Assembly (NCBI GenBank): GCA_029706075.1 | Contig: JAINUG010000087.1 | Span: forward strand, 2,837,501-2,901,500 | Direction of reading: 5' to 3' | From: Aldrovandia affinis | Lineage: Eukaryota > Chordata > Actinopteri > Notacanthiformes > Halosauridae | DNA length: 64,000 nt | Shown here: one piece after another, positions 1-64,000 of the stretch | How positions within the stretch are numbered: the first letter of the stretch is position 1 | How the letters are laid out: each line of letters begins with the position of its first letter | Notes under the pieces: generated by a model | Seen by the model: the letters and a program-made list of their open reading frames with translations, nothing else | Databases searched by the model: none | What the model was told of the DNA's origin: nothing | Made by a program: the position numbers and the translations under genes

Positions 1-410
1 GAGGGCAACAGGAGAATGTTTCTGAATTTTGCTCCTTCTATCCTGACAAGTGCCCCAGACTCTGCTGATGAGAAACACCCCCATAACAGAATGCTGCCAC
101 CACCATGCCACATGCACCTTCCACTTCTTAATCACGGCCTTGACTGTGCTCCAAGGGATATTTAAGGCCTTTGAAATCTTTCTATACTCATTTCCTGTTA
201 AGTGCCTTTCCACAACTTTACCCTGGAGTTATTTTGAAAGCTCCTTGTTGCTCATGGTCGACTTTACTGACTCTGAAATGTACTACCCAGCAGTTGAATG
301 GCTGATTTTATTCCAAAGTGATCAGAATCACTACAGTTGAACACAGGTGGAGGCCAATAAGCCAATTCATGAATATTTGAATGGTCAGGCACATTTTTCA
401 AATCCCAGTG
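1..410 (-). mobile_element. Internally deleted Tc1-like transposon, cut by window start
   Basis: Read on the minus strand, about 100-260 encodes a Tc1 helix-turn-helix head with text like [17 protein letters not shown]. It is followed at once by the catalytic-region phrase SVMG-type and [10 protein letters not shown]. The stretch between these two parts, normally more than 100 codons, is missing. In-frame stops show that it is dead. The outer minus-strand 5' end lies near 340-410, and the other end is outside the window. Confidence 0.7.
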
Positions 411-3114
411 TCATTCCTCATACCCCGGGGTGAGTGTACTCTGTGTACTCTCTGTTCTGGGTACCCATTTTTCTCTCTCTCCCTGGAGTATGTGGTTATC
501 ATCTACAAAGGGCTTGTGTAAAGCAATTGAAATGCCTGTGACTCATTCATTTGTTTGGGGGCCATATACCCCTGCTGTTCCAAGATGACAGATACACTAG
601 TAGAGAGGAAGGTGGCTGAAAGGGAAAATAGAAGACAGGAACCGTGGCTAACTCGTCATGTCTCCGTAATGTCCATCACATCAGCTCGTTCTCTGCCTCG
701 CCACCTCATACCCCCCTCTCCCTGAACTTAGAAATGCTGGAGGGGGCATGAGTCACGTGTGTATACATCTTTGTCAAAGTTTTGTCAAATTGTGCTGTTT
801 ATTGTAATAACTTGTTGCAATAACCCAAACATGACTCATTTCAGACAGCAGAAGTATTATGAAACTTCTGTGTTTGAATAACGTGGCCTTTATTATGGAC
901 TGAAACACAGAGTCAATGCAAAACCCACACACACCCAAAGCCAGATTCGATCCACCCATCTCCACAGTTATTAAAAACGTAACAACAAAATGAACAGTCT
1001 ACAGAACCTTTCCAAATTTAACTTTGCATTTTGCAATTGGTTGGATGTTTTTCCCCCTGCTGATACAAAACAACAGACAGCTGGTTTGTAATGCGCTGAG
1101 CAGAGAACTGAGAGAAGTTTCCATTTAACTCCAGTTCTTTGGTTATTCCTGGAGTTTAAGAAACTCTAGATCCAAATCTTGCCGAAGCATCAGCCGCCTC
1201 ATGTACATGTCATTTTTTGGTGTGACAACAGTGATCTTCCACTGCGATTCGCTGCTCCAGCCTGACTGGAACTCTCCTCAGTGGGAGCTTTACAAAGGAC
1301 TATCCCCCACATGATCATGTGTCTTGTCAGGAAAGGCCTTTAGTAACACTTCCTTCATCCGTAACGGTCATAAGCATCATGGATCGGTAGCAGCTGCTGT
1401 GAATAGGGCACAGTGCAGTATTACACGAAAAGGAGTTTGACTTGCAATGACCTTTTTTCTTTAAAGTGAGACACATATGAAGAACATACAGAAATCCGAG
1501 GCACTCTGTATAGAATAAACTATAAAACACATGAGTGGCAGGGCCAGTGTAAAATGGTACACAATGTGTCAGTGTGCGTCGCTTACATTATGCGGGCTGC
1601 GTGCAGGTTTTGGGTACAGACCTGTCAGTATCCCTGCCTCTGGAGGGCGACGCTCTTGGTTTTCATGGCGTGGGACACACAGAAAGTCGGGCAAAGCGGA
1701 GGAAAGGGGTAATTAGCTGATAGCTGAAGGGGTTGCTGGAGGCAGGGGGCAGGTCCGGCCCCCCCTCGTCTGACAGCGTCTATCCAGCTTCTTTGTCACC
1801 ATGAGGCATCAAGACCTTGTGCAAATGTCATCCCTCGCTCTGGCTTACAGGAGCGTCCCCTTCCCCCACACAGTGACCTTTTAACGGCGCCAAACCGGTC
1901 CCTGCTCTCCAGCGGCCTTTCTTGGCAGATGGCGTATTTGTCAGCGCCCTCTGTTCTCTGCAGATAGCAACAAAAGACACGAGAGAAATATATCAACGCA
2001 GAATTATGCATGTCTTGACTGAGGGCTTTGACCGACAGCCCAGTGTCGGGGGATCAAATAATGCAGGAGATTTGAATCTCGAGTTTGAATCTCGAGAAAT
2101 CCTTTCTCGCTCTTTCTCTCCCACTGCCTGTTTCTATCAAAGGCACAGCTTTGAAAGGATTCTTGCTAATTGAGTAGACCGTGGCAGGGGCTGTTTTTTA
2201 TTTATTTTTACAAATAAAACTTGATTATCACAAGGAGCTGATAAAGTTGTCTCCCTTTAAAAGGGCGCCTTGTGAAAGAGGCGGCGGAGTTGTGATCATT
2301 GTGTACTTCGTAGCTGCGCCACTTTGATCGCACGTTTTCTAAAAACCAGAGGAGATGGCTGGATTGGATTGAGGTGGAGAAGTCCACAGAGACCTAAAGG
2401 ATGATGCAAGTTCGTCTGGTCTGACCAATCACTCACGCAAGCCTCAGAGCACAGACAGGAGAGGAAGAGAGAAGAGGAAGAGAGAGAAGGAGCAGAAATA
2501 GGAGAAGGGGCAGAGAGCAAGACAAAGGGGAACTGAATTTTGAAATGAACTTCATTGATCAAACGTTCACACACAAACCATTCATTCAGCAACAAGAAGG
2601 CAGAGAAACTGCTATTTGGTATCATGTAAAAACTGGGAGAGGTTTAAAAAAACTAAATGATTAATTTATGCTGGCATATTAAGGTATTATTAAGGCACTC
2701 TTCAGCCCCTGTATTTATTTCACCCTTAAAAACCAGAGAGAGAAAGAAAATGTCATTCTTACTGAAAACCAAGAAAGCAGATGACCCGGGTCTGCTCTCT
2801 TTCACAGAACAGGAGAGGCAGAGAGTAAAGCTGGGGGTATACTTAAAAAACTTAAAATAGAATTTAGCGCGTTCGCACAGGCAAGATGGCGGGTTTGCAA
2901 CCAAAATGAAGCACCACATTTGGCTTCGTTTGCCGCAGTGTGTGTAGGCTTGCTAGGCAAACTTGCTGAATTTATTTGGATGAGCTATTTGTAGCTTGCT
3001 AGCTAGCTAGCTAACATAGTCATATTTAACCATCATTTAAGTACAACAAATTATCATAGTTTATTAAGGTTTTCTGCTTTGTAAGGTAACTAGCTGGTTA
3101 GGTTAGTATGTTAA
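411..3114. other. No gene seen upstream of the first visible exon
   Basis: Short random open frames only. There is a purine-rich stretch near 2455-2520 and an (AGCT)n run at about 2999-3013. No earlier ADAM prodomain exon was found here. This is probably an intron of adam33, as inferred from the missing upstream exons. Confidence 0.5.
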
Positions 3115-3455
3115 GGCTAAGGCTAAAAGGCAGATTGAAATAAAAATTTCCCAAGATGCAAAAAGTAATCCTAAGCAATTTTTTCAATATTGTAGAAAAA
3201 TTAAAGCTAATGATGAGGTTAAAAGGTTAAATGTACTGTATAGCCAATGTACAGAATGTTTTGGAGGACTTTGAGATAAGGGACATAGAAGGCCTACTAC
3301 AAAAACTTAAGACAAATAAGGCAGCAGGTCCCGATGGCATATATCCTAGAGCACTCAAAGAACTTGGGGAAATGATATGTAAACCATTGACAGATTTTTT
3401 ATACAATTCCTTAACACTGGAGAAATACCAGATTTACATTTACATTTACATTTTG
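3115..3455 (+). mobile_element. CR1/L2-type LINE fragment (reverse transcriptase N-terminal part)
   Basis: The + strand encodes LQKLKTNKAAGPDGIYPRAL KELGEM, the familiar start of a non-LTR reverse transcriptase domain (K...GPDG..). Degenerate upstream linker text lies from about 3115. The same segment occurs on the opposite strand near 50430-50640. The fragment stops in a (TTTACA)n-like tail at 3430-3450. Confidence 0.75.
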
Positions 3456-3764
3456 TCAGGGGTGTTGTAGGTGTGGAACCAAGTGCAGGCGAGAGAGGCC
3501 CAGAATGCAGAGATGCGTTTAAGATCATTTATTAAACTTAAACGCTGGCAGGAACGAAACAAACAGTGTCTGAGAAGACACGTAACAATACTAACAAAAC
3601 AAAACAAAATAACAAACGAGCAGGAACAAACAAAACTAGCTAAACAGTAAATCCAAAACGTATTTCAGGGCACGGAATAAACTAAACTCAGGGAGACAAA
3701 AGAAACAAATAAGAACAAACTTTTCAAGGCAGCGAGAACACAAAACAAAAGCAGGTAAGATGAG
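3456..3764. repeat. A-rich interspersed sequence of unknown class
   Basis: An A-rich block with AAACA and AAACAAA repeats sits between a LINE fragment and a SINE. Its opening (GGTGTGGAACCAAGTGCAGG) resembles dispersed fish repeats I have seen, but I cannot class it. Confidence 0.35.
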
Positions 3765-3990
3765 GCTAATGCCTCATTCACTCACCCACTCATGGGTGAG
3801 TTTAAACTCTCCAATTAGCCTAACGTGCATGTCTTTGGACTGTGGGAGAAAACCGGAGTACCCGGAGGAAACCCACGCTGACATGGGGAGAACATGCAAA
3901 CTCCACACAGAAAGGCCTCGGCCAGGATGCGAAACCCGGACCGTCTTGCTGTGTGGCAACATTGCTATCCACTGCACCACCATGCTGCCC
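3765..3990 (-). repeat. tRNA-derived SINE, minus orientation
   Basis: On the minus strand it starts GGGCAGCATGGTGGTGCAGT and has a B-box-like GGGTTTCGCATCC. It then has the widespread fish text TGTGTGGAGTTTGCATGTTC, and ends with a run naming the CCAAAGACATGCA motif. That is the layout of a tRNA-headed SINE. It differs from the other SINE families in the window. Confidence 0.75.
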
Positions 3991-4529
3991 AAATTGGAAT
4001 CATTTGTGAAAAATGTAGTAGTATTTTAATTACTTTTTCAGCTCCACACCAATTCTTTGATACCCTTTTCTCTTTTCCAATCCTAACAGTATTTCCTGCC
4101 ATCTTTGCCCCATTTACCTGCTATTCTGCCTCTGTTCTTCCTAGTACTTGCACTCCTTTTTTCCATAGAAATGTTTTTCCCTTGCTGCATGCCCGTTTGT
4201 GATATGACTGGATATGTGGAAATGGAACTATCTTGATTAACAATACATCACGTCCCTCCACACAACGGACTCTCTCACTATAGCCCTGTTGCCTGAGGCT
4301 GCCAGGCATGGTCGTGCTGAGGTTATGGTTATTGCACTTATGAAAATAAAGAAAAAGACATATTGGTCACAAATGATTGGTTGGTTCGCTGCCGCAGTGT
4401 ATTTTACAACTAGCCCAAAAAAACTATACTTGTAATTTTTGTTTTTTCACCAGCGACTTAATTTTCAAAATAACCAAATTTGTCAGGAAAAAACGTGAAC
4501 CTGGCAACCCTGCTTTGACAACCAACTTA
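3991..4529. other. Non-coding, nothing recognised
   Basis: A-T rich sequence with no gene or repeat that I can name. Confidence 0.4.
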
Positions 4530-4755
4530 ATAACTGTATGTGGAAGTACCATTTGTGGAATTAATGTGTGTGAAATTACTGAATCCAGAATAACTATATT
4601 TATTACTGTATGTGTAATCAATATATCTGAAATTACTGCATGTGCAATATTATTTCTATAAAATTACTATATCTGGAATTACTGTGAAATGTATTTATTT
4701 GGGATTCCTATATCTGGAATTACTGTATGTGGTACTACTTTTTGTGAGTAACTAC
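4530..4755 (+). repeat. Degenerate tandem repeat before the first exon
   Basis: Variants of TATCTGGAATTACTGTATGTG recur about seven times with a period of roughly 20-40 nt. The array ends about 75 nt before the acceptor of the first visible adam33 exon. Confidence 0.6.
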
Positions 4756-4832
4756 AGATTCTGGCTGTGGCTCTTAGGTACAGATGAATAGACCCGTTGT
4801 CCAGATCTGATAAGTCTGTGTTCTTCTCTCAG

Positions 4833-57263
<52,431 letters not shown>

Positions 57264-59065
57264 CCCTGGGAGGAGAGGAGAGCCAGGACAGCGGTCAGCC
57301 TATTTGCACTATAGGGCCCATGTTGGGGGGCCGGTACAGGGGCAGGCTGTCCAGCAGAGGATGCCATCGATGGCCCCTCCAGTCGCCCCGGCCTCGTCTT
57401 CGCAGGGCAACTCACATTTTGCTTGGAGACGGGTGCGCCCAGCTCACAAGAGGACGCGGTCCTGCACCGAGAAGCTGCAGACTGAGACTAACAGCTGATT
57501 GGATGGAGCTGCGCCGCGCTGTCGCCATGCCGAAATCCAGTCAGAGCCACGGGTCTAACACGCCACGCGTATAACCACAGCATTTTTTGATTTGAATTAT
57601 TATTGTTGTTGTTGTCTCATTGTCTGTTTGTTTTGAAATTGTTCATGTAATGTGCCAAAGAGTTCTACATTTGTCTGTTTATTTTGCTTGATTCGTTGCT
57701 GTATGAGGGTTTTTCAAACAAACATTACAGTGTGTAAAATCCACCTGATATGGCCGTTTACGGAATCATAAATTAGCATTGCATATTAATATTAGGTGAC
57801 GTTCCTCATCCACACCTTCATAGAAAGCAGTGGGAAGTCTACAGGGGACAGTATTCGAACTGAAACGACATTCCAAGATTCCGCCCTTCCAGTGTCTCCT
57901 CCTCCATCTTGCCAACGATGCCGATTGGTATTTCTAGAACACACAATTGCAGGAGAGGGAAATGCCTTGTTTTGACTCTGTCACAGACACACTCAAATAT
58001 TTGCACATCTGGGAGGGTCCACCTGAAAACATTTGTGCCAATACCGGTGTCAGTGGCGGTCAGACCAAGTGTAAGTTATGGGAAAGCAGTGGTCGTATTC
58101 GGACACACACACTGTCGACAGATCTCTACCTCAGTGCACGCTCCCGTGCGGTCCTAGCCTTCACGGCTGTAAACGGCACTGCGGCTTCGGTGGTAAAGAC
58201 AGCCGAGGTCAGTAAAGATGCCGAGAAGCACATTCCAAATGTAATCCTGTTTAGTGTATCCTGTTCCTTTATTCCTCCCGTTATTTACAGCGGATTAAAC
58301 TTCGCCCTCAAAAAGAGTTGTGCTCTCCACCTGACGTCGCGACCTTGAATCATTTTTTTCGCCCGTGTTCAAGTGAATCTGCACACCCCACTGCTCTCCC
58401 TGAGAAAGTGCACCAAGGGCAACAACAATGAAAAAGGATGGCTGTCTCCTATTGGTGGGATAAGAAGTTCTGAAGTTTTACATTTTCACCTTCCACAGTT
58501 GCGATGAAGGTTTGAGGGAACTGAGGGAGTTCAATTTATTCATTCCCTCTTGAGATTTTGGAAGAGACACAATCTCTCCTCCTGCTGAGTTTAAATGAGT
58601 CGGTTTCCTTTAATCTGGCTTCATAGGCCATGAGTTTTAGCACCACGAGTAGACGGGTTTATAGATCCTGTCTGTGTCGAAGCCTTTGATTACCCTCCAC
58701 AACACACACACACACACACACACACAGACACACACTGTCTAAGCAAGGCATTATTCTGTGATGTTGCAATCAGATTTGCTCTTCGGCCTGGGTAAATGAG
58801 CTGCAATAGGTACTGCAACATTTTTTATTTTTTTTATTCGTTTTCATCTTGTATAAGGCAGATCCCCCTTGGTACAGTGTCAATCCCTTTCCAAGTACAG
58901 CAACGCCATTTCTTTTTCTTCCTCATGCGACATGTTGAACCTGCAACAAAAAAGGGTCTTAACATTTACATTTACATTTGACATCTTCACATGCAAGTTT
59001 TCTTTTAACACTGGTGCAACTGAAGCCCGGGAAAATGAAAGATCCATCCCATGGAGTGTGCTTTC
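57264..59065 (+). other. Presumed 3' UTR and downstream sequence
   Basis: The sequence after the stop has no other exon that I recognise. The nearest poly(A)-like hexamer I see is ATTAAA at 58294-58299; AATAAA first appears only far downstream, near 60926. The true 3' end cannot be set by eye. A (CA)n run lies at about 58701-58735. Confidence 0.4.
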
Positions 59066-59170
59066 GGCCAGCTGTGGACATGCTCCAGAGTCTGCTTCAG
59101 GGCAGACAGGGAAGCACCGCGCGCGCTTTTGAGCCAGCTGCGGACATGCTCCAGAGTCTGCTTCAGGGCT
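59066..59170 (+). repeat. 66-bp tandem duplication
   Basis: GCCAGCTGYGGACATGCTCC AGAGTCTGCTTCAGGG occurs at about 59067 and again at about 59133. Confidence 0.8.
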
Positions 59171-59710
59171 TCACTTCACTTCAGCTGTCATCATATTCCA
59201 CACTGACCCATTTTGAGTTTTCACCTGTGCTATATTAACGAGGCCGTTGCTTCCCAGCTGGCAAGCACCTATCGGACCGACGTCAGTGACAACTTTCGCC
59301 ACGCCAGCGTTTTGAAACTCAGCACCACAGCGTTCTGCTCGCCACAGGACCGTTCAACTACTTTGCCTTCTTTTAGCAGTAGAGCCTCATCTCGACTGCC
59401 TCGCCTCCACCGCTGTAGTGCCGATCAGAACACGCAGGTGGACCAACGCCTGCACCAGCGGCAGACTGCTCGAGGGCCACTGAATGCTTGCTATCTAGCT
59501 GTGTTTTGTTTTTTAAAGAAATACGCTTTCCACAGATCATTTGGAAAGCCTGGGCGATTTACTGTCATGAGAGAACTGAGTCAATGTTAAGGCCGTTTTG
59601 GTTTGAAATGTTTTGTGTTTTAAGGCACTATCATTCTTGTCTTTTTAAAACTGGAGTATATCTGCATAACATGTAAAAATGAAAGTTTTTTTTTTTAAGA
59701 ATGTAGTTTT

Positions 59711-60003
59711 TCTGATTTTATCCCATTTTCTCCCTATTTAGTTATCAATTACACCCTATATTTTTCATGTCAATCCCCCCCTTGTATTATGAGTTTGCTG
59801 CCATAACCCTGTGACCGGCAGTGACAAAGGAGAAGTATTGTCTCCTCCGAGACGGCACTCGCCAAGGCGTCGACCGTAACTCCGGTACTCCAAAGCCACT
59901 CCTATATGCAGCTAACTCATGTCGGCGAACTCCCTGGGGCGGGCAGCCAATTGCCGCCTCCTAGTGGCATTACCGGCCAGAGCCGACTCTGGCACAGCCA
60001 GTG
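59711..60003 (-). repeat. tRNA-derived SINE, family B, minus orientation
   Basis: GTCTCCTCCGAGACGGCACT CGCCAAGGCGTCGACC, GGGGCGGGCAGCCAATTGCC GCC and GGCCAGAGCCGACTCTGGC match family B in reverse complement. The tRNA-like head is lost at 60003. Confidence 0.85.
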
Positions 60004-63000
60004 GAAAAATGAAAGTTATTTTTAAATGTCAACCAAGTTCATGTCAATACACATCAGCTTCTTGGTTGGCTGGCTTTCAAATGATAAGGTACTATGGAAT
60101 AAGTGTGTTCACCTAATTTCTGGATACATAACTTCATCCCCACATGAATGATGTTATTTATAAGGCAATTGTGGGCATTTCTTGCGGGTATAGTTGTGAA
60201 TTGTTAACAAAATGACCCATGACTATCTGGCCATGGTGTATGTTAGAAGAAAAAAAACTCAGAACTCTGTTTGGTTCGCAGTAATGTATTTCGGTTTGAC
60301 AGAAATGAGATATCTGCAACCCAGAACACTTATCTTGGGAGAATAATATGTTTGGAGCATCCAGGGTTCGAGTGTAAGCTCTGTCGGACAGTGAAGAGGA
60401 ATGAGCTTGCTGGGGAGATTTATCGATGCAGACGTTTTCTAGCCCATTACCACAGCGCCAAAAGGCCCCGGGGCTAGAGCCAATGCCGACGGGACGACGT
60501 GACCGAAATGAGATGCAGTTTGTCTCAAGTGATTGTATACCAATCAAAGAGCAGCTCTCTAGTTTACTCGCCGATGGAATACAGACATGTTTACAGCACT
60601 CACGCCTGCACCGCCGCAGTCGTTGTAGAAATGCGCTTTGGGCATATCTCAAAAAAAGGTTCACGGCAAGCAAGCCTTTTTTCAAGGTCATTAAAATTGT
60701 TTCATGCTTAGAAATGCTGTGCCTGTTTTTTTCCTCACACGGCTAAGAATCACAGGTCAAATCCACAGTTTCTTTAGCCTGGCTTTCTGAAAAGCTATTG
60801 ACTGGCATTGCAACTACCCCGTTTGAACTCATAGCCCACTCTGGATTTGACCAATCACCTGTTGTCCAAAAGTATGACAGTCTTGGATTACAGTCAGTAA
60901 AGGTATATTACACTCCCAAAGAGCAATAAAATGTAACATTGACATGGCACATCATTTGTGCGCTGACTCTCACTTGGCTGAAGCAATTGGCAGGGCTTCA
61001 CTTATACTTGATTGACAGTTAGTGGTGATTTAACCACAGGTACAGTAACTGCCCAAGGCACTGGTGTTGCTTTGGGATGAAACAGTATTGGTGCTTTTGT
61101 GATACTTGTATTGATTTTTTAATTGTCTGAAGCACTGCCAACCTGATTGTTGTATAAAGAACACTGCTAAAAAATAAGTGTGTTTGTCTTCTGTTGTGTG
61201 TCTGGCTAAGAACAGATGCTTCGGTGGTGCTGAGCTTGTGAAAACGGCTGCCCTCTGCAGGGTATGATATTATTAGTGGAGATTTCCATGGCAGGCGTTC
61301 GTCTTGATGTGATGGGAGAGTTCAAGTGTTAGAAGTGGCTCACTAAACTAACAAGTTTCAACCAATAATAGTGTTTTTTTTTGTGTGTGTGTGTGCGTGC
61401 ATGTGTGCAGAGAGAGTAGTCTTGATTGGTGCTAAGCTATTGACTGCGCGTGGCAGCTCCCCACATGATGGAACTCATTAACTTTCCCATTGCTAGCATT
61501 TCTCCAGCATTTACCTGTCCATCAGCTTAGATTCCAATGACTTCAAAAAGCTCAAATTTACTGAGAAATTCCAAATAAACTATGAATGTCTGATATTCAT
61601 GACAGACACTACTGTAGTTATTATTTAACCTCCAAAAATAAATAATACATTCCAATATCCATGTCTGTTACTATATGCCTTACATTTCTACCTTAATTTA
61701 TTCAAAATATTTCATGCCACAAAATTCAGCCTTTAAATTAATTTAAATGTCGAGCAGTGTTTTTAACATTTAAATTCAGATACCGTTTTGCATTAAATTA
61801 ACACAGTTTCTCAACTGCAATTTAAAAAATGGAGCACCTCCTGTGATATAATTATTTAGGACAGTGCATGTGTCACTGTTGGTTAAGGCAATATGCGGAT
61901 AAAATAACCACATTTATTGATGAAATAACCTAATTTACAGATAAAATAACCAAGCTGATTAGTTCCTGGGTAGTGCGGTGTTTCAGCCATGTATTATACA
62001 TGAAAGTTGAGCTACTGGAATATTGTATGTTCCCTAGTTATAGTACATTATTACTTGCAATGTTAGACAAAGAGAGTGCACATTTAAAAAAGGTCACTCA
62101 ACTTTAATTACAGTTACTGATTAGTATTCAGCAAATGGCACACTCTACTGGAGATTCAGGAATTATTGGAACAGGAATTATTGCATTTTTAATTAATTTG
62201 CTATCACAATGGTTTTTTTTGGGCACGCAACTGCAGTCATCCTCTCAAATTAGTGACAGTTTTAAAGGCTGGAGCTCCCCCCATAACAAACTACAGCATG
62301 TGATAAAACTTCACCAGAAAGTTTGAAATGGATATGTACTGTAATGACAATAATGGACTGGATAAAAACAATGTCTGTGACTTTTGGCTCTGACTAAGAG
62401 GTCCTACAAATTGCAGTGTCCCTGATGGACTGAGCTATTCCTCGCAGAGTGACAGAGACCTTCACCACTAAACAAACATCTAAGGGGATGTAGGCTACCA
62501 TTGTAGTTGGGTGTCTGCTCTTGTTTATGGATTATGATGTAATCTAAAGGCCAGAAAAGTAGTCATGTGACTGCTGGTTTGAAAGAAGCAAAGGAGAATG
62601 TCTTTCTTAAACAATTCAGACCCTTGTATACAAAATAGGGAGTGTCTTTTGTGACATCACCAAGACCAATAGTGTTAGTTTGGTTTCTTCAGGGTTTTCG
62701 ATTTTATGGCAACCTTCAAAGTTATATTTTATGCCTTTAGCAGCAAAAGTAGTGGTGAAACTTTAGATTTAATGGGCCCATTTCACATCTTGCTACAGAA
62801 ATGTCAATAAAATACAGCATTTGATCTTTAAGGGGCTATAGAGAGAGATTGGTTTCTTTTTTATTTCTTGTACAAATAAATCAAAACTGCTGGCGGTTGT
62901 GAAAACACATTTTTATTGGAACGAAATGCCATTTGGGGAGAGGTTTGAACAGGAAGAGGTAATGGCATTAAGGGAAACCATGGTGGGGGTGTGGTGCAAG

Positions 63001-64000
63001 AAGTGCATTTGTGAACTCCAGGGTAAAATTCTAGGTGGGGCCCTGCTGTTGTATACTTCAGCAATGAAATTCAATTGTGGGCAGTAAGCTCATCAACTCA
63101 CGCTGGAGTGTCTGAAGCAAATAAAGTGATGCAGTAATCATCTTAGAGTCATAAGTAACAAATGTCATAAAAAAATGTTTTCATAAAAAGATCGTTTTTG
63201 TTTTGCTGTTTTATTATTTTCAATTATTCTATTATAAAATCATTCTGGGTGGCATTTTCAGCCCTGCAGTATATCTAGATTTTGAATGCATTCATCTTGA
63301 ATAATTTGTTTTCCCCCGTGTTCAGGTTATTAGCTTGCAGTCATAAATCCAGCCCTGTCTCTACTACCTCTGTCAGGTCTCATTTAAAAAGTGGGATTTT
63401 CAATGCATTCATCTTGAATAAGATACTTGTGCGTAGGTCTCATTTAAAAAGTGTGGTTGTGGGTGGGGACTGACATCCAATGTCTTTTTCTAATATTTTA
63501 ATCTAACTCCAATTAAGGTCGGAGCATTGAGGCTACACAAAACACGAGTCACGTTTGCAATTTAATTACAGCAGCATGCAAATTGAATGTAATTGATAGT
63601 GATAGCTGCAGGAAAAAAATTAATTTTTTTACCCCAAGTACATTAATTCAGAAACCTGAAAAACACTGCTGAGGAAGTGGGGAAAAAATATAACTGCTGT
63701 TGCTGCAAGCTGCCTGACCTTCGTTTGCCACCCCAAATGCAAGATTAGTTATTCACATGCTAGACAACCCCGTTTTCAGCCACAGGTAAGAAACACACTT
63801 CACACATTGCACATTGGTTTTTCACTTTGTGCACACTATTCGCTCATTTCTGCTCAGTTTTTTTAAATGGTCCCTCCAAGATCACTCACACTCCCAACAG
63901 ACCATAATTTAGTTACCATGGTAGTCTGAATATTATGTAGTGTACCAGCCTCACCCCCCTTTCCACTGCAGAAATGGACCCAGCCTGGCTCATTAAACCC
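60004..64000. other. Downstream non-coding region, no gene seen
   Basis: A minus-strand frame of 177 codons (60158-60691) has no domain or splice context. ATGAAATAACC-type units repeat near 61895-61950, a (GT)n run lies near 61383-61410, and a small duplication lies at 63283-63455. Nothing else was recognised. Confidence 0.4.
63283..63455 (+). repeat. Partial local duplication
   Basis: AATGCATTCATCTTGAATAA occurs at about 63286 and 63402, and AGGTCTCATTTAAAAAGTG at about 63375 and 63436, in the same order. Confidence 0.8.

Noticed and set aside
60158-60691. Minus-strand open frame of 177 codons downstream of adam33
   Set aside because: No recognisable domain, no splice or promoter context, and the sequence composition is that of random non-coding DNA.

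Overview
The window is vertebrate nuclear DNA, most likely from a teleost fish. The reasons are split exons with GT-AG introns, abundant tRNA-derived SINEs of fish type, Tc1, CR1/L2-like and BEL/Pao elements, and long (CA)n and (CT)n tracts. The exact lineage cannot be told from the sequence.

The only protein-coding host gene I can support is one large + strand gene from 4833 to 57263. It is an ADAM-family membrane metalloprotease-disintegrin, and the best match by eye is ADAM33 (the Xenopus ADAM13 group). Twenty-one exons join in phase into 864 codons including the stop. The 5' exons (signal peptide and early prodomain) lie upstream of the window. In order the exons encode the prodomain with a cysteine switch, a furin-type RVRR site, the zinc protease with HExxHxxGxxH and a Met-turn, the disintegrin, cysteine-rich and EGF-like domains, one membrane segment, and a proline-rich tail with a duplicated SH3-ligand-like motif. 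The one serious blemish is an in-frame TGA at 35569-35571 in a metalloprotease exon.

Introns make up nearly all the rest. The 14 kb intron 16293-30320 carries an antisense BEL/Pao LTR retrotransposon (19259-26086) with two 457-bp LTRs that read as identical and a perfect 5-bp target duplication. Its gag-pol is nevertheless broken by several frameshifts and lacks the integrase core. Other introns hold several SINE families, CR1/L2-like LINE fragments, two internally deleted Tc1 copies, two long foldback elements, and many micro- and minisatellites.

Possible regulatory sequences are all inferences: a cluster of GGATTA sites in a GC-rich block (44589-44921), a perfect hairpin next to a DR1 nuclear-receptor-type motif (48360-48420), and a (TG)n-T5-CAG acceptor before a frame-neutral disintegrin exon. 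I see no further gene in 1-4832 or 57264-64000, no stand-alone RNA gene and no CRISPR array. No wholly new gene system is evident.
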